Below are positions 1 through 8,625 of a DNA stretch of 64,000 nucleotides, one piece after another. The DNA is from Flavobacterium saccharophilum (lineage in GTDB: Bacteria; Bacteroidota; Bacteroidia; Flavobacteriales; Flavobacteriaceae). Both the position numbers and the translations under genes were made by a program. Each line of letters begins with the position of its first letter. Positions within the stretch are counted from its first letter, which is position 1. Under the pieces are notes generated by a model. The model was not told where the DNA came from. It was given only the letters and a program-made list of their open reading frames with translations, and did no database searches. The stretch is taken from assembly GCF_900142735.1 (NCBI RefSeq), contig NZ_FRBY01000001.1, positions 1 through 64,000 on the forward strand, written 5' to 3'.

Positions 1-126
1 TTCATTTCTTAATCTCTCGATTATCTTACTCTTTATTCTTTTGCTCTAACATCTCTGTTAAAGCGGCTGTCAATTCAATATGTCTACGAACGTGTGTTTC
101 AATCTTGTTTTGCTTATTTCTCAAAG
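1..126 (-). promoter_or_regulatory. Leader of an rRNA operon lying left of the window
   Basis: On the minus strand this stretch follows three stacked promoters and has no ORF. At 68-84 it contains a GACATATTGAATTGACA-type block (minus strand), which resembles the conserved boxA-like antitermination leader that precedes 16S rRNA in Flavobacterium. The rest is A-rich, as expected of a spacer leader. The 16S gene itself is not in the window, so the assignment is an inference from promoter architecture and leader sequence. Confidence 0.65.
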
Positions 127-132
127 CGGCTG

Positions 133-163
133 CAAAAGTAGAAAACTTATTTCTAACTGGCAA
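133..163 (-). promoter_or_regulatory. Promoter P3 (proximal) of putative rRNA operon
   Basis: On the minus strand a TTG (-33 element, 161-163) is followed after 20 nt by TACTTTTG (-7 element, 133-140), matching the Bacteroidota sigma consensus TAnnTTTG. A GC-rich GCAGCCGC initiation region follows directly. Spacing and downstream sequence match the two upstream copies, so this is one of three tandem promoters. Confidence 0.8.
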
Positions 164-257
164 ATGTTTTTTGAAGTTTTTTTTTGAAAAATTTTCGTTT
201 CAATTTCTTCTTCTTATTTACCAATCTATCAATGAACTTTCCTTGTTTTGCGGGGTG

Positions 258-288
258 CAAATGTAACATCCGTTTTCAAATCTCACAA
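258..288 (-). promoter_or_regulatory. Promoter P2 (middle) of putative rRNA operon
   Basis: On the minus strand a TTG at 286-288 is followed after 20 nt by TACATTTG at 258-265, then a GCACCCCGC start region. The -7 element lies 125 bp upstream of that of P3. The preceding A/T-rich tract resembles an UP element. Confidence 0.8.
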
Positions 289-379
289 GCTTTTTTGAAT
301 CTTTTTTTGAAAATATTTTTTCAGTTTAAATTCGTTGGCTTGTCAGTATTTCAGTGAACGTCTATCGCTGTTGCGGGTG

Positions 380-409
380 CAAAAGTACCACCTTTATTGA
401 GTTCTGCAA
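380..409 (-). promoter_or_regulatory. Promoter P1 (distal) of putative rRNA operon
   Basis: On the minus strand a TTG at 407-409 is followed after 19 nt by TACTTTTG at 380-387 and a GCACCCGC start region. It sits 122 bp upstream of P2, so the three promoters form an imperfect tandem array with a period of about 120 bp. Confidence 0.8.
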
Positions 410-720
410 GCTTTTAATCCAACTATTTTTGATCTTTTTTAAAACTTTTTCTTAACAGTCTGATAACACAAAACTTAGCTTTTTACCTTTTTTACCATTT
501 ATAAGAATATTCCGTAGTGTTTGTATTTGTCTCATTTCTTTTGTTTCAGAATACGCCATTTTTATGGACTTCACAAGACAACCGATTCTTTTCTGAGAAC
601 TTTACAACATACCTTCTACCCTCTTTTTTGGCTTTGCCACGAAGACACCAAGGCACAAAGTCTCTTTTTTCTATTTTCTTCTTACTACTATATAGAAGTA
701 ATACTTCTTTTGAAAACAAC

Positions 721-802
721 TCCCCTAGCCCCGATAGTAGCGGAAATCCTTTTGTGCCGGGGTTCGGCACAAAAGATTGTAGCGGATAGCGGGAAATAGC
801 TC
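721..802 (+). repeat. Dispersed intergenic repeat, copy A
   Basis: This 80-bp non-coding segment contains a small hairpin (TTTTGTGCCG, loop, CGGCACAAAA) flanked by GCGGAAATCC and AGCGGATAGCGGG. A diverged copy in the opposite orientation lies at 43840-43925. Overlapping ORFs here are low-complexity and look spurious. The rest of 430-880 contains nothing I can assign. Confidence 0.6.
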
Positions 803-876
803 CTTATTAAAACAACAATCCTCTCTAAAATCCTTCTTATATATTATAGTAGAAAATGATACTCATTTAAACACAG

Positions 877-918
877 ACAAAAAACAAGCCCAACAGGTTC
901 TAAGAACTTGTCGGGCTT
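877..918 (-). terminator. Intrinsic terminator of the ABC permease gene
   Basis: On the minus strand a hairpin with 15-nt arms (886-900 and 904-918, core AAGCCCGACA) is followed by a T-rich run at 878-885. It lies 22 bp past the stop codon of the permease gene. Confidence 0.85.
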
Positions 919-939
919 GGAATCGTTATGTTTTAAATA

Positions 940-2175
940 TTAATCAAACCGAATGGCTTTTACCGGAGAGATTCTCGTTATGATATAGGAAGGAATTAAT
1001 AATACCAGGAAACAAACCGTGACTGTTAGTAAATTCAGAAGTATTATATAACCCCAGTTTATATACACAGGCGCTACGTTGACATAATAGTTTTCGGGGT
1101 TTAAATGGATAACTCCAAACTGCTGCTGAATGAGCAATAACGAAATACCTATTAAGTTACCCCAGAAGAGCCCTCTTATAATAAGATAAAATGCATTGTA
1201 CAAAAATATTTTACGAACTGTCCAGTTATTTGCTCCAAGTGCTTTTAGAATTCCAATCATTTGAGTTCGCTCTAAAATAAGAACCAACAATGCCACGACC
1301 ATATTAATTGTAGCTACTAATATCATAACAGCAAGAATAACTATTATATTGAAATCGAAAAGCTGAAGCCAGTCAAAAATGTAACTGTATTTTTCGATTA
1401 TTGTTTTTGTATCTAGCGTTGATGAAGTTTGATCGTAAACTTCATCTCCTGTTTCTTTAATTTTGGTAAAGTCTTTCACAAAAACCTCAAAAGCACCGAC
1501 CTGGTCTGGAGCCCATTTATTTATTCTTTGGATATGACGAATATCTCCTATAATATATGTTGCATCGAAATTTTGAAAACCTGAATTAAAAATCCCAGTA
1601 ATTTTAAATCGGCGGCTATTTGGCATCTTGCCTTGTTCTTCTTTTATAAAAAAAGTATTGAATTGATCTCCTACTTTTAAATTGAGACGATCAGCAAGAA
1701 ATCTTGAAATTATAACCTCTTCATTTAGTTCTTTCGTAAAATCAGGCAATCTACCCTCTACTAAATACTCTTTTATATTATTCCAATCGTAATCGGCACC
1801 AACTCCTTTGAAAATAATTCCTTCGAAAGCATTTTCTGTTCGAATGATTCCGGCTTTACTTGCTATTGCCTGAATATGTTTCACTTCGGGAACAGATTTG
1901 AAATTGGGATAAAAATCTTGTTTTTTAGAAATTGGAACCAAAGTTACTTCAGAATTATTATTATCATAGTTCGAAATAATAACCTGACCATTGAAAGCTG
2001 AAACTTTGTCGCGTATTTTTTGCTGTAAACCAATTCCGGTTGCTACCGAAACCAGCATCATAATAATACCGATGGCAATAGCCGAAATGGCAATTTTTAT
2101 AATTGGTGCTGAAATACTGCTTTTATAATCTTTGGCAGTGATAAGTCTTTTTGCTATAAAATATTCTAGATTCAA
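940..2175 (-). CDS. ABC transporter permease, FtsX/LolE-type
   Basis: Inner-membrane permease of the MacB/LolCE/FtsX class. The 411-residue protein has an N-terminal transmembrane helix at about residues 25-48 (ISAPIIKIAISAIAIGIIMM), a large periplasmic MacB_PCD-like domain (about 50-270), and three C-terminal helices with the typical FtsX signature ERTQMIGILKALGA near residue 302. Family members extract lipoproteins (LolCE) or export substrates as dimers driven by a separate ATPase. No ATPase or second permease gene is adjacent, so the partner lies elsewhere and the substrate is unknown. Transcribed alone; a TATTTTTG -7 element lies 56 bp upstream and a strong terminator follows. LolE-like is the best guess but not certain. 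Confidence 0.85.
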   Translation of the reverse strand: MNLEYFIAKRLITAKDYKSSISAPIIKIAISAIAIGIIMMLVSVATGIGLQQKIRDKVSAFNGQVIISNYDNNNSEVTLVPISKKQDFYPNFKSVPEVKHIQAIASKAGIIRTENAFEGIIFKGVGADYDWNNIKEYLVEGRLPDFTKELNEEVIISRFLADRLNLKVGDQFNTFFIKEEQGKMPNSRRFKITGIFNSGFQNFDATYIIGDIRHIQRINKWAPDQVGAFEVFVKDFTKIKETGDEVYDQTSSTLDTKTIIEKYSYIFDWLQLFDFNIIVILAVMILVATINMVVALLVLILERTQMIGILKALGANNWTVRKIFLYNAFYLIIRGLFWGNLIGISLLLIQQQFGVIHLNPENYYVNVAPVYINWGYIILLNLLTVTVCFLVLLIPSYIITRISPVKAIRFD

Positions 2176-2230
2176 TTGCTATATTGTCTGATTAATGATT
2201 TAGTCTTTTATTCAGCCTTATGTCTGTATT

Positions 2231-2238
2231 CAAAAATA
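2231..2238 (-). promoter_or_regulatory. Probable -7 element of the permease gene
   Basis: TATTTTTG on the minus strand fits TAnnTTTG and lies 56 bp upstream of the permease start codon. No TTG at the best spacing is evident, so only the -7 element is supported. Confidence 0.45.
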
Positions 2239-2294
2239 CATTTTAAAAAGCAAAAAAGAATTGTTCCGAAAAACAATTACAAAACATTTAAGTT

Positions 2295-2789
2295 CTAAAG
2301 TGGTAATTTCTTTTTCATTTCTTCTACTATATTATATGCTGCCGGACAAATGGCAACATTTTTCAAAGTAAGATCTGCAATCTGATGAAACTTTTTACGA
2401 TCTGTGTGCGGAAATTCCCTGCAGGCTTTTGGACGCACATCGTAAATCATACAATAGTTTTCACTATCCAAAAAAGTACAAGGGACACTTTTGAGAACAT
2501 AATCTTTGTCCTCATCAATGCGAAGATACTGATCAATAAACTGCTGTGGCTTTTGTCTGAAAGATTTTGAAATTCTTTCAATATCGGCCAAAGTAAACAA
2601 CGGCCCGGTTGTTTTACAACAATTGGCACATTGCAGGCAATCCATTTTTTTAAATTCGGCATCATGCAAATCCTGCATGACGTAATCTAAATTCTTCGGC
2701 TGCTTCTTTTTCAGCTTATCAAAATACTTTTTGTTTTCGATATGCTTATCTTTGGCTAACTTATTTAAGTTATTTAAAATTTGTTTCAA
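2295..2789 (-). CDS. YkgJ-type cysteine-cluster protein (Fe/Zn binding)
   Basis: A 164-residue cytosolic protein of the YkgJ family (zinc- or iron-chelating Cys-cluster proteins). The diagnostic cysteines are visible: CLQCANCCK at about residues 55-63, then CTFLDSENYC and a later C-R-EFPH motif, as in family members proposed to bind a metal or Fe-S cluster. The first 50 residues are Lys-rich and helical. Biochemical role is unknown for the family. It stands alone on the minus strand, divergent from the methyltransferase gene at 2864; a TAATTTTG element lies just upstream. A second Cys-cluster protein (DUF3109) is at 51.2 kb. Confidence 0.85.
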   Translation of the reverse strand: MKQILNNLNKLAKDKHIENKKYFDKLKKKQPKNLDYVMQDLHDAEFKKMDCLQCANCCKTTGPLFTLADIERISKSFRQKPQQFIDQYLRIDEDKDYVLKSVPCTFLDSENYCMIYDVRPKACREFPHTDRKKFHQIADLTLKNVAICPAAYNIVEEMKKKLPL

Positions 2790-2863
2790 GTTTAAAATTT
2801 AAAGTTGATCTGCAAAATTAAACAACTTTGAACTTGAAACCTTAAACTTTGAACTAAAATACG

Positions 2864-3571
2864 ATGAAAGATCTATTTGGGAAGGCGATGTTCGACTTTC
2901 AAACCAATAATTCGCCTGAAGATATCATTACAGAAACGACAATTTCTGAAGAGGACGAAATGAGCGTTGATTATTTATTCCGTTCTTATAACGAAATGCC
3001 TAAACTGGAACAAAAAGCATTGCAATTGGCCACTGGAAAAACATTAGATGTTGGGTGCGGCGCGGGAAGTCACAGTTTGTCATTACAAAATGATCGAAAT
3101 TTAGATGTAACTTCAATTGATATTTCTGAAAAAGCAATAGCAACCTGCAAACTTCGTGGTGTTAAAAATGCAAAAGTTCAGAATATATTAGATTTTGAAG
3201 GAGAAAAATTTGACACCATTATTTTATTAATGAATGGAGTTGGAATTTTTGGAAAATTAGATAATTGCAATAAATATTTATCTAAGCTAAAATCACTTTT
3301 GAATCCTGAAGGTCAAATTTTATTAGACAGCTCTGATATTATCTATATGTTTGATGAAGATGAAGACGGCGGCAAATGGATTCCGTCTAATAATGATTAT
3401 TACGGTGAATTAGTATTTAATATTTCATACAAAGGAGAAAAAGAAGAACCTTTTGATTGGTTGTATCTTGATTATAATACATTGCAAAACGCTGCTATTG
3501 CGAATGGACTAAAATGCGAACTTATTTTAGAAGGCGAGCATTACGATTATTTAGCCAGACTTTCGATATAA
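2864..3571 (+). CDS. Class I SAM-dependent methyltransferase
   Basis: A 235-residue Rossmann-fold methyltransferase. Motif I (SAM binding) is LDVGCGAGSHSLSLQ at about residues 61-75; the acidic residue after beta2 is in VTSIDISEKAI; the motif IV region is FDTIILLMNGVGIFG. The C-terminal part has the EHYDYLARL tail seen in Bacteroidota members usually annotated only as class I methyltransferases. The substrate is not predictable from sequence. It lies 19 bp ahead of the YfiT/DinB gene on the same strand, so the two are likely co-transcribed. Confidence 0.85.
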   Translation: MKDLFGKAMFDFQTNNSPEDIITETTISEEDEMSVDYLFRSYNEMPKLEQKALQLATGKTLDVGCGAGSHSLSLQNDRNLDVTSIDISEKAIATCKLRGVKNAKVQNILDFEGEKFDTIILLMNGVGIFGKLDNCNKYLSKLKSLLNPEGQILLDSSDIIYMFDEDEDGGKWIPSNNDYYGELVFNISYKGEKEEPFDWLYLDYNTLQNAAIANGLKCELILEGEHYDYLARLSI

Positions 3572-3589
3572 ATACATTATTATAGTACC

Positions 3590-4135
3590 ATGGAAGAATT
3601 AGATTTACAGAAATTAAAATTTCCTATTGGAAAATTTGAAGTACCAGAAGCTTTTACGTCAGAATATATTTCAGATAGAATTGCTGAAATCGAATCATTT
3701 TCTGAAAGGCTCAAAAAAGAAACGCTCCATTTGAGTGACGAACAATTAGACACACCTTATCGTCCGGGAGGATGGACAGTGCGTCAAGTAATTCATCACT
3801 GTGCCGAAAGCCACATGAATTGTTTCATTCGAATTAAATGGGCTTTGACGGAAAATAATCCTGTGATAAAAGCTTATGATGAAACTTTATGGTCTGAATT
3901 ACCCGATAATTTAAAAATGCCTATTCGGCCTACACTAAATTTACTGGAGGGACTACATTACCGTTTAGGTTTTATAATGAAAAATTTATCAGAAACTGAT
4001 TTAAAAAAATCATTTATCCATCCGGAAAATAATTCTGAGTATCGAATTAAACAAATTATCGGAACTTATGCCTGGCATGGAAATCATCATTTGGCGCATA
4101 TTACTAGTTTAAAAAAATATAGAAACTGGGAATAA
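3590..4135 (+). CDS. YfiT/DinB-family metal-dependent transferase or hydrolase
   Basis: A 181-residue four-helix-bundle protein of the DinB/YfiT superfamily. Metal-binding histidines expected for YfiT appear in VIHHCAESH (about residue 69) and WHGNHHLAHI (about residue 164); PGGWTVRQV before the first His motif is also a family signature. Relatives include Bacillus YfiT and bacillithiol S-transferases; whether this organism makes bacillithiol cannot be judged here. It follows the methyltransferase gene by 19 bp and ends before a convergent bidirectional terminator. Confidence 0.85.
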   Translation: MEELDLQKLKFPIGKFEVPEAFTSEYISDRIAEIESFSERLKKETLHLSDEQLDTPYRPGGWTVRQVIHHCAESHMNCFIRIKWALTENNPVIKAYDETLWSELPDNLKMPIRPTLNLLEGLHYRLGFIMKNLSETDLKKSFIHPENNSEYRIKQIIGTYAWHGNHHLAHITSLKKYRNWE

Positions 4136-4178
4136 ACAAATATGTTTCTTTTTTACCCATTGTAAACACTAACTAAAC

Positions 4179-4208
4179 AAAAAATCTCTTCAATTGAAGA
4201 GATTTTTT
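4179..4208. terminator. Bidirectional terminator between convergent genes
   Basis: A perfect hairpin AAAAAATCTCTTC-AATT-GAAGAGATTTTTT with A and T tracts on both sides sits between the YfiT gene (ends 4135) and queE (ends 4217), so it can serve both strands. Confidence 0.9.
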
Positions 4209-4216
4209 GTTTCTAT

Positions 4217-4849
4217 TTAAGGAATATTAAGATATTTATGAGTCTGAAGCGAAACTCTCCATTTTGGATTGTTCATTACATAATCAACAATTAGCGGCGT
4301 CATTTCTTCTTTTTTACTCCATTCCGGCTGAAGGAATAAAATTGCATTATCGTTTACCAATTCTGCCTGCTCTTCTGCAAAGATAAAATCATGCTTATTA
4401 TAAATGATTACTTTTAACTCATGCGCATTATCATATACGGTTTGAGTAGGTAATTTATTCTTTTTAGGCGAAAGACAAATCCAATCCCAGGTTCCTGACA
4501 GCGGATAAGCACCTGAGGTTTCTATATGAACTTTTAAATTTTTATCTTTTAACTGCTGTGTCAACAAAGTCATGTCCCATGTTAAAGGCTCTCCACCAGT
4601 AATTACAACTGTATCTGCATAACTTGAAGCATTCTTTACAATTAAATCAACACTTGTCGGCGGATGCAATTCTGCATTCCAACTTTCCTTCACATCGCAC
4701 CAGTGACAACCTACATCGCAACCTCCAATTCTAATAAAATATGCAGCTGTACCAGTATGAAAACCTTCTCCCTGAATAGTATAAAACTCTTCCATCAAAG
4801 GCAACATCGCTCCTTTATTAACTTCTAATTGTATTTCTTTTGATAACAT
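4217..4849 (-). CDS. queE: 7-carboxy-7-deazaguanine synthase QueE (radical SAM)
   Basis: Converts 6-carboxy-5,6,7,8-tetrahydropterin to 7-carboxy-7-deazaguanine in the queuosine/preQ1 pathway. The 210-residue protein begins the family core with FYTIQGEGFHTGTAA and carries the C-x3-C-x2-C radical-SAM cluster motif at Cys44, Cys48 and Cys51 (GGCDVGCHWCD), followed by VVITGGEPL for SAM binding. Length matches the family. It is a single-gene unit with its own promoter; the late pathway enzyme QueA is encoded at 28.6 kb, so queuosine genes are dispersed. queC/queD are not in the window. Confidence 0.95.
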   Translation of the reverse strand: MLSKEIQLEVNKGAMLPLMEEFYTIQGEGFHTGTAAYFIRIGGCDVGCHWCDVKESWNAELHPPTSVDLIVKNASSYADTVVITGGEPLTWDMTLLTQQLKDKNLKVHIETSGAYPLSGTWDWICLSPKKNKLPTQTVYDNAHELKVIIYNKHDFIFAEEQAELVNDNAILFLQPEWSKKEEMTPLIVDYVMNNPKWRVSLQTHKYLNIP

Positions 4850-4866
4850 TGTTTTATTTTAAAGTG

Positions 4867-4894
4867 CAAAGATAGTCAATTAAATACGGAACAA
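4867..4894 (-). promoter_or_regulatory. queE promoter
   Basis: On the minus strand TTG (4892-4894) and TATCTTTG (4867-4874) are separated by 17 nt, 18 bp upstream of the queE start. The -33 element overlaps the T-tract of the upstream operon's terminator. Confidence 0.65.
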
Positions 4895-4927
4895 AAAAAA
4901 CCGACAGTTCAAAGGAACTATCGGTTT
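4893..4927 (-). terminator. Terminator of the exbB-TPR operon
   Basis: On the minus strand a hairpin ACCGATAGTTC-CTTT-GAACTGTCGGT (4900-4924) is followed by eight T residues. It lies 24 bp beyond the stop codon of the TPR gene. Confidence 0.85.
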
Positions 4928-4950
4928 TATATTTAGTCAAATAAATTTTC

Positions 4951-6618
4951 TTATTTTAAAGCTTTCACAGATTGAGTAGCATAAGCGTTAGTTGGATCTA
5001 AAACTAAACTTTTATTGAAATTCTCAATAGCTTTTGCTTTGTCAGTGTTAGCATAAGCAGCACCGATTGAATTGTACGATTCTACAATTTTTTTAACTGT
5101 TGCAGGTTTTGCTAATTCTTCAGCACCTTTTGCAGTTGTTTTATTGATATACTCTTGGTAGTTTTTGATAATTAAATCATCTTTCTCCAATAAGTTGTTG
5201 ATTCTACCTTTGTATAAGTAAGCCTCATCATAAGTAGGAGAAGCAACCAACACTCTGTCAAAAGCAGCATCAGCCTTAGCTAAAGCAGCAGCATCCATCG
5301 CAGTTTTTTCTTTATTTGCATTTGCATAGTAAAGAGAAATACCATAGTATACATTATCATTTAGATAATTTTTTTGCTCTGTATTGCTAGTACTCAATTC
5401 ATAAATCGCAGCAGCTTGGTTGTATTGTTTTTTACCAAACAATTCTTTTCCAAAATCTCCAAGATCTTCTACAGCTAACGGCTCTACTGCAACAGCTTTT
5501 TTGATTTCAGCCAAACCAGCATCAAAAGCAGCAGGATCAACTACACCAGCAGCATCAGTTCCTTTTTTAATTTTAGCAAATCCTAAGTATAAATTATCTT
5601 TTGCGATAACTTTGTTAGAAGGAACTTTCATGTAGTCCTCCAATGATTTAATAGCAATATCATAATTACCATTTTCGTAAGCAGAGTATCCTAAGTATCT
5701 ATAAATTCTAGGATTAACTTTATCCAACTCAATCATTTTGTTAGCTTCTTTTTCAAGAGCTTTATAATCTTCAACTAAGATCAGGAAATCAGCATGTCGC
5801 ATTCTTGAGTTCATAGAGTAATCCGTTAAACTCAAGTATTTCTCGTAGTTTTGAATTGCTTTTTGATAATTCACCTGTCTTGTAGAAGGCTTGTTTCTTG
5901 CCCATTTGTAATAAGTTTCAGCAAGCTCTCTGTAAACTGGTCCGTAATTAGCATCAAGAGCAATAACTTCATTGAAAGATTTAATTGCTTCGTCGTAAGA
6001 TTTAGCCCCTTTTAATAAAACACCTAATTGCATTTTTGCTCTTAAAAGCGTTGGATCAGCAGTAAACGCATCGCGGTAAGCTTTGTAAGCATCATTTTGA
6101 TTGTTTGCTCCATAATAAGCATCCCCAATTGCTAAAAGTGCAGTTGCGTTTTGAGGCTCAATTAATAAAGCTTTCTTTAAACTTGCAATTGCATTTGTAT
6201 AATCAGGATTTGTAGAATTCATATAAGCTCTACCAATGTAAATAAATTCATTTACATCTTTACGCTTCATATCTTTTGTCGCTAAACCAAAATTTGCCTG
6301 AGCCGACGCTGCATTTTTCGCATCAAGATCTAATTGACCTAAACCAATATAATTTAAGTTTTTGTGGTCTGCCGCTTCTATTCCATTTAAATAATAAATT
6401 TTAGCAGAATCAACAATAGCCTGATTAAGGTAAACATTACCCAAAACAAAGTTAGCTTCTCCATCAGAAGGTTTAGCTTTAATAATTGATTTCAGCAAAG
6501 ATTTAGCTTTCTCAAATTGTTCAGCATCAATTGCCTTTTTGGCCTGGTTTATATCTTGCGCTTTTGCAACAGAAGCTGAAGCAACTAAGGCAAGACTAAA
6601 AATTTTAAATTTATTCAT
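4951..6618 (-). CDS. Periplasmic tetratricopeptide repeat protein
   Basis: A 555-residue exported protein. A signal peptide ends near residue 20 (ALVASASVAKA, then QDIN). The rest is tandem TPRs, seen in repeated signatures such as AKPSDGEANFVLGNVYLNQ, EPQNATALLAIGDAYYG, DANYGPVYRELAETYYK and DPTNAYATQSVK. TPR superhelices bind proteins; the partner is unknown. It is the last gene of the ExbB-ExbD-TonB operon, 16 bp after the PstS-like gene, so a scaffolding role for the TonB motor or its cargo is an inference from position. This gene order recurs in Flavobacteriia. Confidence 0.9.
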   Translation of the reverse strand: MNKFKIFSLALVASASVAKAQDINQAKKAIDAEQFEKAKSLLKSIIKAKPSDGEANFVLGNVYLNQAIVDSAKIYYLNGIEAADHKNLNYIGLGQLDLDAKNAASAQANFGLATKDMKRKDVNEFIYIGRAYMNSTNPDYTNAIASLKKALLIEPQNATALLAIGDAYYGANNQNDAYKAYRDAFTADPTLLRAKMQLGVLLKGAKSYDEAIKSFNEVIALDANYGPVYRELAETYYKWARNKPSTRQVNYQKAIQNYEKYLSLTDYSMNSRMRHADFLILVEDYKALEKEANKMIELDKVNPRIYRYLGYSAYENGNYDIAIKSLEDYMKVPSNKVIAKDNLYLGFAKIKKGTDAAGVVDPAAFDAGLAEIKKAVAVEPLAVEDLGDFGKELFGKKQYNQAAAIYELSTSNTEQKNYLNDNVYYGISLYYANANKEKTAMDAAALAKADAAFDRVLVASPTYDEAYLYKGRINNLLEKDDLIIKNYQEYINKTTAKGAEELAKPATVKKIVESYNSIGAAYANTDKAKAIENFNKSLVLDPTNAYATQSVKALK

Positions 6619-6634
6619 CTTTATTGTAATTAAT

Positions 6635-7558
6635 TTATTCTTTATCGTTTATAATCTGACTTCTAATTTTAAGCTTTCTTGTTGGAGTTTTGACAGGCAT
6701 TAATCCAGACTTTAATACAATTCTTTGACCAATGTCACCTGCAATGAATGAAGCAAATCCCATTCCTAATCCAGAATAACCCTGACAATTTATTATAAAC
6801 AAATCGCGTGCCAAAGGATATTCTTTTAATGCAATGTCAGTTTGACTTGGATCATAATACTTATCACCCTTTAAGCCTTTTACGCTTAATATGTTGATTT
6901 TTTTAATTGTTTCAATCATATTTGGCGAAGGCTGAGACAACCAATTAACACCAACTATTCCAATCATTCCATCATTCTCCGAAACAAACTTAATCACTTC
7001 CTCATTGGTTTTAAAAGAAAAAACACCACTAGTCGGAATCTCTTTTACTTTTGCAAGTTCTTTCATGAAGCGAACTGTGCTTGAATTTGGGTTATCAAAA
7101 ACAAGCCCCTTAATTTTTCCATCCGGTTTGCCTTGCATTAAATCCAGTACAGTTTTCAACGCAATTAATGTATCATTATTGCTCTTGTTCGAAATTAAAG
7201 CAATTGCATCAGTTGCAAATGGTGTAACCCTTGGCTTGATCTTACTTTTTTCAAATCTTTGCAATTCTTCCTTAGTCAAATTTCTGGTGGTAACAACAAC
7301 TTCAGTCTTTTGATTTAATAAATCGTTTATAACCTCTGCTTCAGATTTTGGCTTAACTGTAATTTTTGCATCATAGTAAGTTCCTTCAAAAACAGCAACC
7401 TGATCATCCACAATTGGCTTAACCGTTTCATCTACCGTAATATCAATAGAACCTTTTAGAATTGTTTCCTTATCTGATTCGTTCTTGCTTTTTTGGTTGC
7501 ACATGGCAAACAAAAAAACAAAAACTACCAAACCGAAAACTCTACTATATTTTAACAT
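6635..7558 (-). CDS. PstS-like substrate-binding lipoprotein
   Basis: A 307-residue periplasmic binding protein of the PstS/phosphate-binding-like superfamily. The N-terminus is a lipoprotein signal with Cys20 as likely lipidation site (VFLFAMCNQ; residue -1 is Met, unusual in Proteobacteria). Family hallmarks include GSIDITVDETVKPIVDDQ, the VVVTTRNLTKEE segment, FATDAIALISNKSN, FDNPNSSTVRFM and the C-terminal ARDLFIINCQGYSGLGMGFASFIAGDIGQRI. No pstCAB genes follow; instead it is inside a TonB motor operon. It may bind phosphate or another anion or have a sensory role, but the ligand is not shown by the sequence. Confidence 0.85.
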   Translation of the reverse strand: MLKYSRVFGLVVFVFLFAMCNQKSKNESDKETILKGSIDITVDETVKPIVDDQVAVFEGTYYDAKITVKPKSEAEVINDLLNQKTEVVVTTRNLTKEELQRFEKSKIKPRVTPFATDAIALISNKSNNDTLIALKTVLDLMQGKPDGKIKGLVFDNPNSSTVRFMKELAKVKEIPTSGVFSFKTNEEVIKFVSENDGMIGIVGVNWLSQPSPNMIETIKKINILSVKGLKGDKYYDPSQTDIALKEYPLARDLFIINCQGYSGLGMGFASFIAGDIGQRIVLKSGLMPVKTPTRKLKIRSQIINDKE

Positions 7559-7560
7559 AT

Positions 7561-7791
7561 TTACTCTGCGTTTGAATTAATTAATCTTAGAAAACGGATT
7601 GCTGAATAAACGATCAACAAACCACCAAAAGCATATCTGTATTTAGGTTCCATATCTAATGGCAATTTCTTCCAGAACATAATCATTAAACCCAGCACAA
7701 GATATATTAAAAAAAACAGTATTCCTAAAACAAGAAGAAATCGCTCTTTGAGCGATTTCTTCTGAATATTATTAAGCATATCTTTTAACAT
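7561..7791 (-). CDS. Small two-helix membrane protein in the TonB operon
   Basis: A 76-residue protein with two predicted transmembrane helices (FLLVLGILFFLIYLVLGLMI and YAFGGLLIVYSAIRFL) separated by a short WKKLPLDMEPKYR loop. Its start codon overlaps the tonB stop by one base (TAATG), implying translational coupling, and the PstS-like gene follows 2 bp later. I recognise no named domain. Conserved position suggests an accessory part of the ExbBD-TonB system, but this is inference. Confidence 0.8.
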   Translation of the reverse strand: MLKDMLNNIQKKSLKERFLLVLGILFFLIYLVLGLMIMFWKKLPLDMEPKYRYAFGGLLIVYSAIRFLRLINSNAE

Positions 7792-8588
7792 TATTCTGCA
7801 GATTGAATAGTAATAGGAAGCGAGTAAAGTACTCTAACTTTTTTACCATTTTGCTCACCAGGAGTCCATTTTGGACATTTTTTAAGAACACGAATTGCTT
7901 CTGCTCCTGTACCGTAACCGATATCCCTTAGAACTTTAATGTCGGTTAATGAACCGTCTTTTTCAACTACAAACGTAACGTAAACTTTACCTTTTAAACC
8001 TTCTTCTTCCGGAGTCTTGTAATTGTTTCCTACGAATTTGTAGAATTTCTCAATCCCTCCAGGGAAATCTGGTTTTACTTCGATACCAGCTGTGTTATAT
8101 ACTTGGTTATCTTCTTCTACTACTGCAGCAGTTCCAGTACCTACTGGCTCATCAACAGTTAAAACTGCATCTGGATCTCCTTTAATAGTTTCAGCACCAA
8201 CTTTCTTGTCTTTAAGTTCCTCAATTTTTGGAGGATCTTCTGTAACCTCTTCTGCCTTAGCAACCACTGGTTTTGTAAACTTCACCTGATCCACTTTTGG
8301 TGGTGGTGGTGGTGGTGGCGGTTGATTAGGCTTTACTTCCTCTTTTTTAGGAGGTAGTTTTACTGTAGCGATCTTAACATTGTTATCTACTTCTTCTTCA
8401 CCAGAGTCTGGTAAAAAACTAGCAATAAGAGGAGCCGCTACAGCAAAGCTAAAAATAATCGAACCTATAATAAGTGCCTTAACCGTAGTTTTGCCGTTCG
8501 ATTTTCTTAACTCATATGCACCATATATCTTATTACGTCCTTCGAATACGATATCAAGCCACTGATTTTTTATAATATCTAATTTCAT
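7791..8588 (-). CDS. tonB: Energy transducer TonB
   Basis: Couples proton-motive force from ExbBD to outer-membrane receptors. In the 265 residues are a cytoplasmic N-terminus typical of Bacteroidota TonB (WLDIVFEGRNKIYGAYELRK), one transmembrane helix at about 35-57, a proline-rich periplasmic spacer with a run of seven prolines followed by PKVDQ at about 86-100, and a C-terminal TonB domain (residues about 180-263: GKVYVTFVVEKDGSLTDIKV and GEQNGKKVRVLYSLPI). It follows the second exbD gene by 37 bp and overlaps the next ORF by one base. Confidence 0.93.
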   Translation of the reverse strand: MKLDIIKNQWLDIVFEGRNKIYGAYELRKSNGKTTVKALIIGSIIFSFAVAAPLIASFLPDSGEEEVDNNVKIATVKLPPKKEEVKPNQPPPPPPPPKVDQVKFTKPVVAKAEEVTEDPPKIEELKDKKVGAETIKGDPDAVLTVDEPVGTGTAAVVEEDNQVYNTAGIEVKPDFPGGIEKFYKFVGNNYKTPEEEGLKGKVYVTFVVEKDGSLTDIKVLRDIGYGTGAEAIRVLKKCPKWTPGEQNGKKVRVLYSLPITIQSAE

Positions 8589-8625
8589 TTTTCTTGATTA
8601 TTAGGATGTTAAAACAAGATAACTC

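Noticed and set aside
517..799. Three overlapping ORFs on both strands near the left end
   Set aside because: Low-complexity translation, overlap with the dispersed repeat at 721-802, no start context or homology-like motif.
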